Assembly (NCBI GenBank): GCA_937868795.1
Contig: CALMNM010000019.1
Location: 1 to 43,152 of the forward strand
From: an uncultured Acholeplasma sp.
GTDB taxonomy: Bacteria; Bacillota_I; Bacilli_A; Acholeplasmatales; Acholeplasmataceae
DNA: 43,152 bases
Direction: 5' to 3'
Under the pieces are notes generated by a model that searched no databases, had not been told where the DNA came from, and saw nothing but the letters and a program-made list of their open reading frames with translations. This document shows, in pieces, positions 41,904 to 43,152 of this stretch. A program made the translations under genes and the position numbers. Each line of letters begins with the position of its first letter. Position 1 is the first letter of the stretch.

Positions 41904-42326
41904 ATGGCAATCAAACAGAAGCAAACAGAACAAAAAAGCAAATTGATGGAAGTGATCACCACAGAGTATAAATGGGAAAATTTACTCTTAGGGATCTTAG
42001 CGACATTATCAGGTGCACTTGCACTGATGATCATCAGCGGAAACTCACTTCTTCAAATTAATTCAAACTTCCCCGTTTTAGGTCAAGGAAACAACGGAAT
42101 TATCTTCGCATGGGTGCTCTTTGCCATCTCCATTTTCGGACTTGTGCTCGTTATCTACCCCTTCTTTTTACCCGCAATTCCCGAACTTAAGAAAATCTCT
42201 TGGCCATCATTTCCTAAGTTTGTAGATCATGCCGTTCGCACACTCATCTTCTTATTCATTCTCACAGGCATTATCTTGCTCTTCAATTACCTTATTACCT
42301 TAATCATTACCGGAGCTAACCTATGA
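41904..42326 (+). CDS. secE: Preprotein translocase subunit SecE, three-helix form
   Basis: A 140-residue SecE, partner of SecY in the export channel. The conserved amphipathic segment PELKKISWPSFPKFVDHAVRT (about 93-113) and final helix are typical. Two additional membrane helices (about 25-45 and 65-90) precede it, as in E. coli, whereas B. subtilis SecE has one helix. GGAGG lies 8 bases before ATG. It overlaps nusG by 4 bases. Confidence 0.93.
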   Translation: MAIKQKQTEQKSKLMEVITTEYKWENLLLGILATLSGALALMIISGNSLLQINSNFPVLGQGNNGIIFAWVLFAISIFGLVLVIYPFFLPAIPELKKISWPSFPKFVDHAVRTLIFLFILTGIILLFNYLITLIITGANL

Positions 42327-42862
42327 CCCCAAAAGTCAGATGGTACATCATCCAGACGTATTCTGGATATGAAAATGCCGTCAAGTCTGACTTAATGCGT
42401 CGTGTTGAAAGTATGGGCATGTCGGATTATATTTTCCGTGTTATTGTCCCAGAAGAAACAGTCATTGAAAAGAAAGCTGACGGTAAGGAAAAAGAAAAAG
42501 TAAGACAACTTTTCCCAGGGTATGTCTTTGTTGAAATGATCGTCACCGATGAATCATGGTTTGTCGTGAGAAATACACCTCGCGTCACCGGATTCTTGGG
42601 ATCTTCAGGAGGAGGAACCAAACCTGTTCCCCTCGCACCGGATGAAATCAATCAGATCTTGCTCAAGGTTGGTATCATCAGTAAACCCACATGGAATCAT
42701 CTGCTTGGTAAACTCGTAGAAGTGACCGATGGCACATGGCTTGGCATGAAGGGTGAAGTCACTCACGTGGATAATGATCAAGAAAAATTAACGGTTGATT
42801 TGGATCTCTTCGGTCGTGCAACACCGACAGAAATTGATGCACATCACGTCAAAGAAGTTTAA
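42323..42862 (+). CDS. nusG: Transcription termination/antitermination protein NusG
   Basis: A 179-residue NusG. The NGN domain shows RWYIIQTYSGYENAVKSDL, FPGYVFVEM and WFVVRNTPRVTGFLG; the KOW domain covers about residues 125-179 (VEVTDGTWLGMKGEVTHVD). It binds RNA polymerase and influences pausing and termination. It ends the rpmG-secE-nusG unit at a strong terminator; rplK-rplA, often next, do not follow. Confidence 0.97.
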   Translation: MTPKVRWYIIQTYSGYENAVKSDLMRRVESMGMSDYIFRVIVPEETVIEKKADGKEKEKVRQLFPGYVFVEMIVTDESWFVVRNTPRVTGFLGSSGGGTKPVPLAPDEINQILLKVGIISKPTWNHLLGKLVEVTDGTWLGMKGEVTHVDNDQEKLTVDLDLFGRATPTEIDAHHVKEV

Positions 42863-42887
42863 AAAAGACGAAACCTCGTCTTTTTTT
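42861..42887 (+). terminator. Terminator after nusG
   Basis: AAAAAAGACGA (42861-42871) pairs with TCGTCTTTTTT, loop AACC, ending in a T run. Confidence 0.88.
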
Positions 42888-42905
42888 ATCGTCTTATAAG
42901 TCAAA

Positions 42906-42945
42906 GTTGGGATAAGAAATCCATATTTCATGCTATAATCCCAAC
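42906..42945 (+). promoter_or_regulatory. Extended -10 promoter flanked by an inverted repeat
   Basis: TG-c-TATAAT (42931-42939) lacks a -35. GTTGGGAT (42906-42913) and ATCCCAAC (42938-42945) form a perfect 8-bp inverted repeat with a 24-base spacer; the right arm overlaps the -10. Confidence 0.6.
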
Positions 42946-42977
42946 AAGAAGACATGAAATGTTTGTCGAGGTTTGTG

Positions 42978-43152
42978 ATGAAAAAAAGAAAAATCAAAAT
43001 TATTATCATGTTAATCACACTCAATCTCATCTTCTCAGCAGGGATGACTTTTGCCTATTGGGCATCATCTGTTCTTGGTAATCAAGATCAAGGAAATGGT
43101 CTTGTCGATATCGGGTTTTGGGGAATCCCCATTTACACAGCACAAGAGTTTT
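42978..43152 (+). CDS. Exported protein with SipW-type signal, cut by window end
   Basis: Only the first 58 residues are visible and the frame runs off the window. MKKRKIKIIIMLITLN begins a signal segment followed by FAYWASSVLGNQDQGNGLVDIGFWG, which resembles the SipW/TasA-type signal peptide pattern (AYxSD...GNxFxxGxLDL). GAGG lies six bases before the ATG. The family call is tentative; the gene itself is supported by promoter, RBS and signal sequence. Confidence 0.65.
   Translation, partial: MKKRKIKIIIMLITLNLIFSAGMTFAYWASSVLGNQDQGNGLVDIGFWGIPIYTAQEF

Noticed and set aside
1-43152. Mycoplasma/Spiroplasma genetic code (TGA as Trp)
   Set aside because: Several conserved genes end correctly at TGA (holB, rsmI, gltX, ClbS/DfsB-like), and Trp positions use TGG.

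Overview
The window looks like core chromosome of a low-GC, Gram-positive-derived bacterium close to the Mollicutes that still uses the standard genetic code. Several conserved genes (holB, rsmI, gltX, the ClbS/DfsB-like gene) end in TGA, so TGA is not read as Trp as in Mycoplasma or Spiroplasma. Gene order follows Bacillus subtilis in blocks (ecfA1-ecfA2-ecfT-truA; tmk-holB-ricT-trmN6-rsmI-metG; rplM-rpsI; cysS-mrnC-rlmB-sigH-rpmG-secE-nusG). Surface proteins are lipoproteins, InlB-type repeat proteins and a secreted nuclease. An Acholeplasma- or Izemoplasma-like lineage fits best; this is an inference from content and no phylogeny was run.

Layout. 1-7127: surface region with a frameshifted secreted endonuclease, a small lipoprotein, an M3 oligoendopeptidase with a small membrane protein, and a large InlB-repeat lipoprotein. 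7171-8333 (minus): trxA-trxB, the reductase having an atypical pyridine-nucleotide site. 8529-11851: energy-coupling module of an ECF vitamin transporter plus truA. 11881-18984: tmk, holB, ricT, trmN6, an unknown helical protein, rsmI, T-box-controlled metG, and a YitT-family protein. 19069-20437: fruK with a lone PTS EIIA. 20564-22097: guanine-type riboswitch and purine permease. 22207-23323: two small genes. 23365-25348: uracil permease behind a predicted PyrR attenuator, divergent from pyrR. 25345-27052: a GNAT-SGNH fusion and a ClbS/DfsB-like protein. 27225-28058: rplM-rpsI. 28130-33222: an SLC45/GPH-like transporter, a P-loop kinase-like protein, gltX and a GLUG-repeat lipoprotein. 33258-33893 (minus): exported ferritin-like DUF2202 protein. 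34041-35894: a protein with two predicted nuclease domains behind a phased inverted-repeat operator. 36025-42862: cysS, mrnC, a P-type ATPase, rlmB, sigH-like, rpmG, secE, nusG. 42978-end: start of an exported protein.

Genes work in recognisable units: nucleic-acid scavenging (secreted nuclease, purine and uracil permeases under riboswitch or PyrR control), translation (four tRNA/rRNA modification enzymes, three aminoacyl-tRNA synthetases, three ribosomal proteins), thiol redox and vitamin import. Intergenic gaps are short. Most transcription units show a TATAAT-like -10 box and end in a clear hairpin-plus-T terminator. I saw no rRNA, tRNA, CRISPR array, transposase or prophage gene. The most distinctive items are the dual-nuclease DUF2779-like protein with its operator, the GNAT-SGNH fusion, the odd thioredoxin reductase and the RNA switches.
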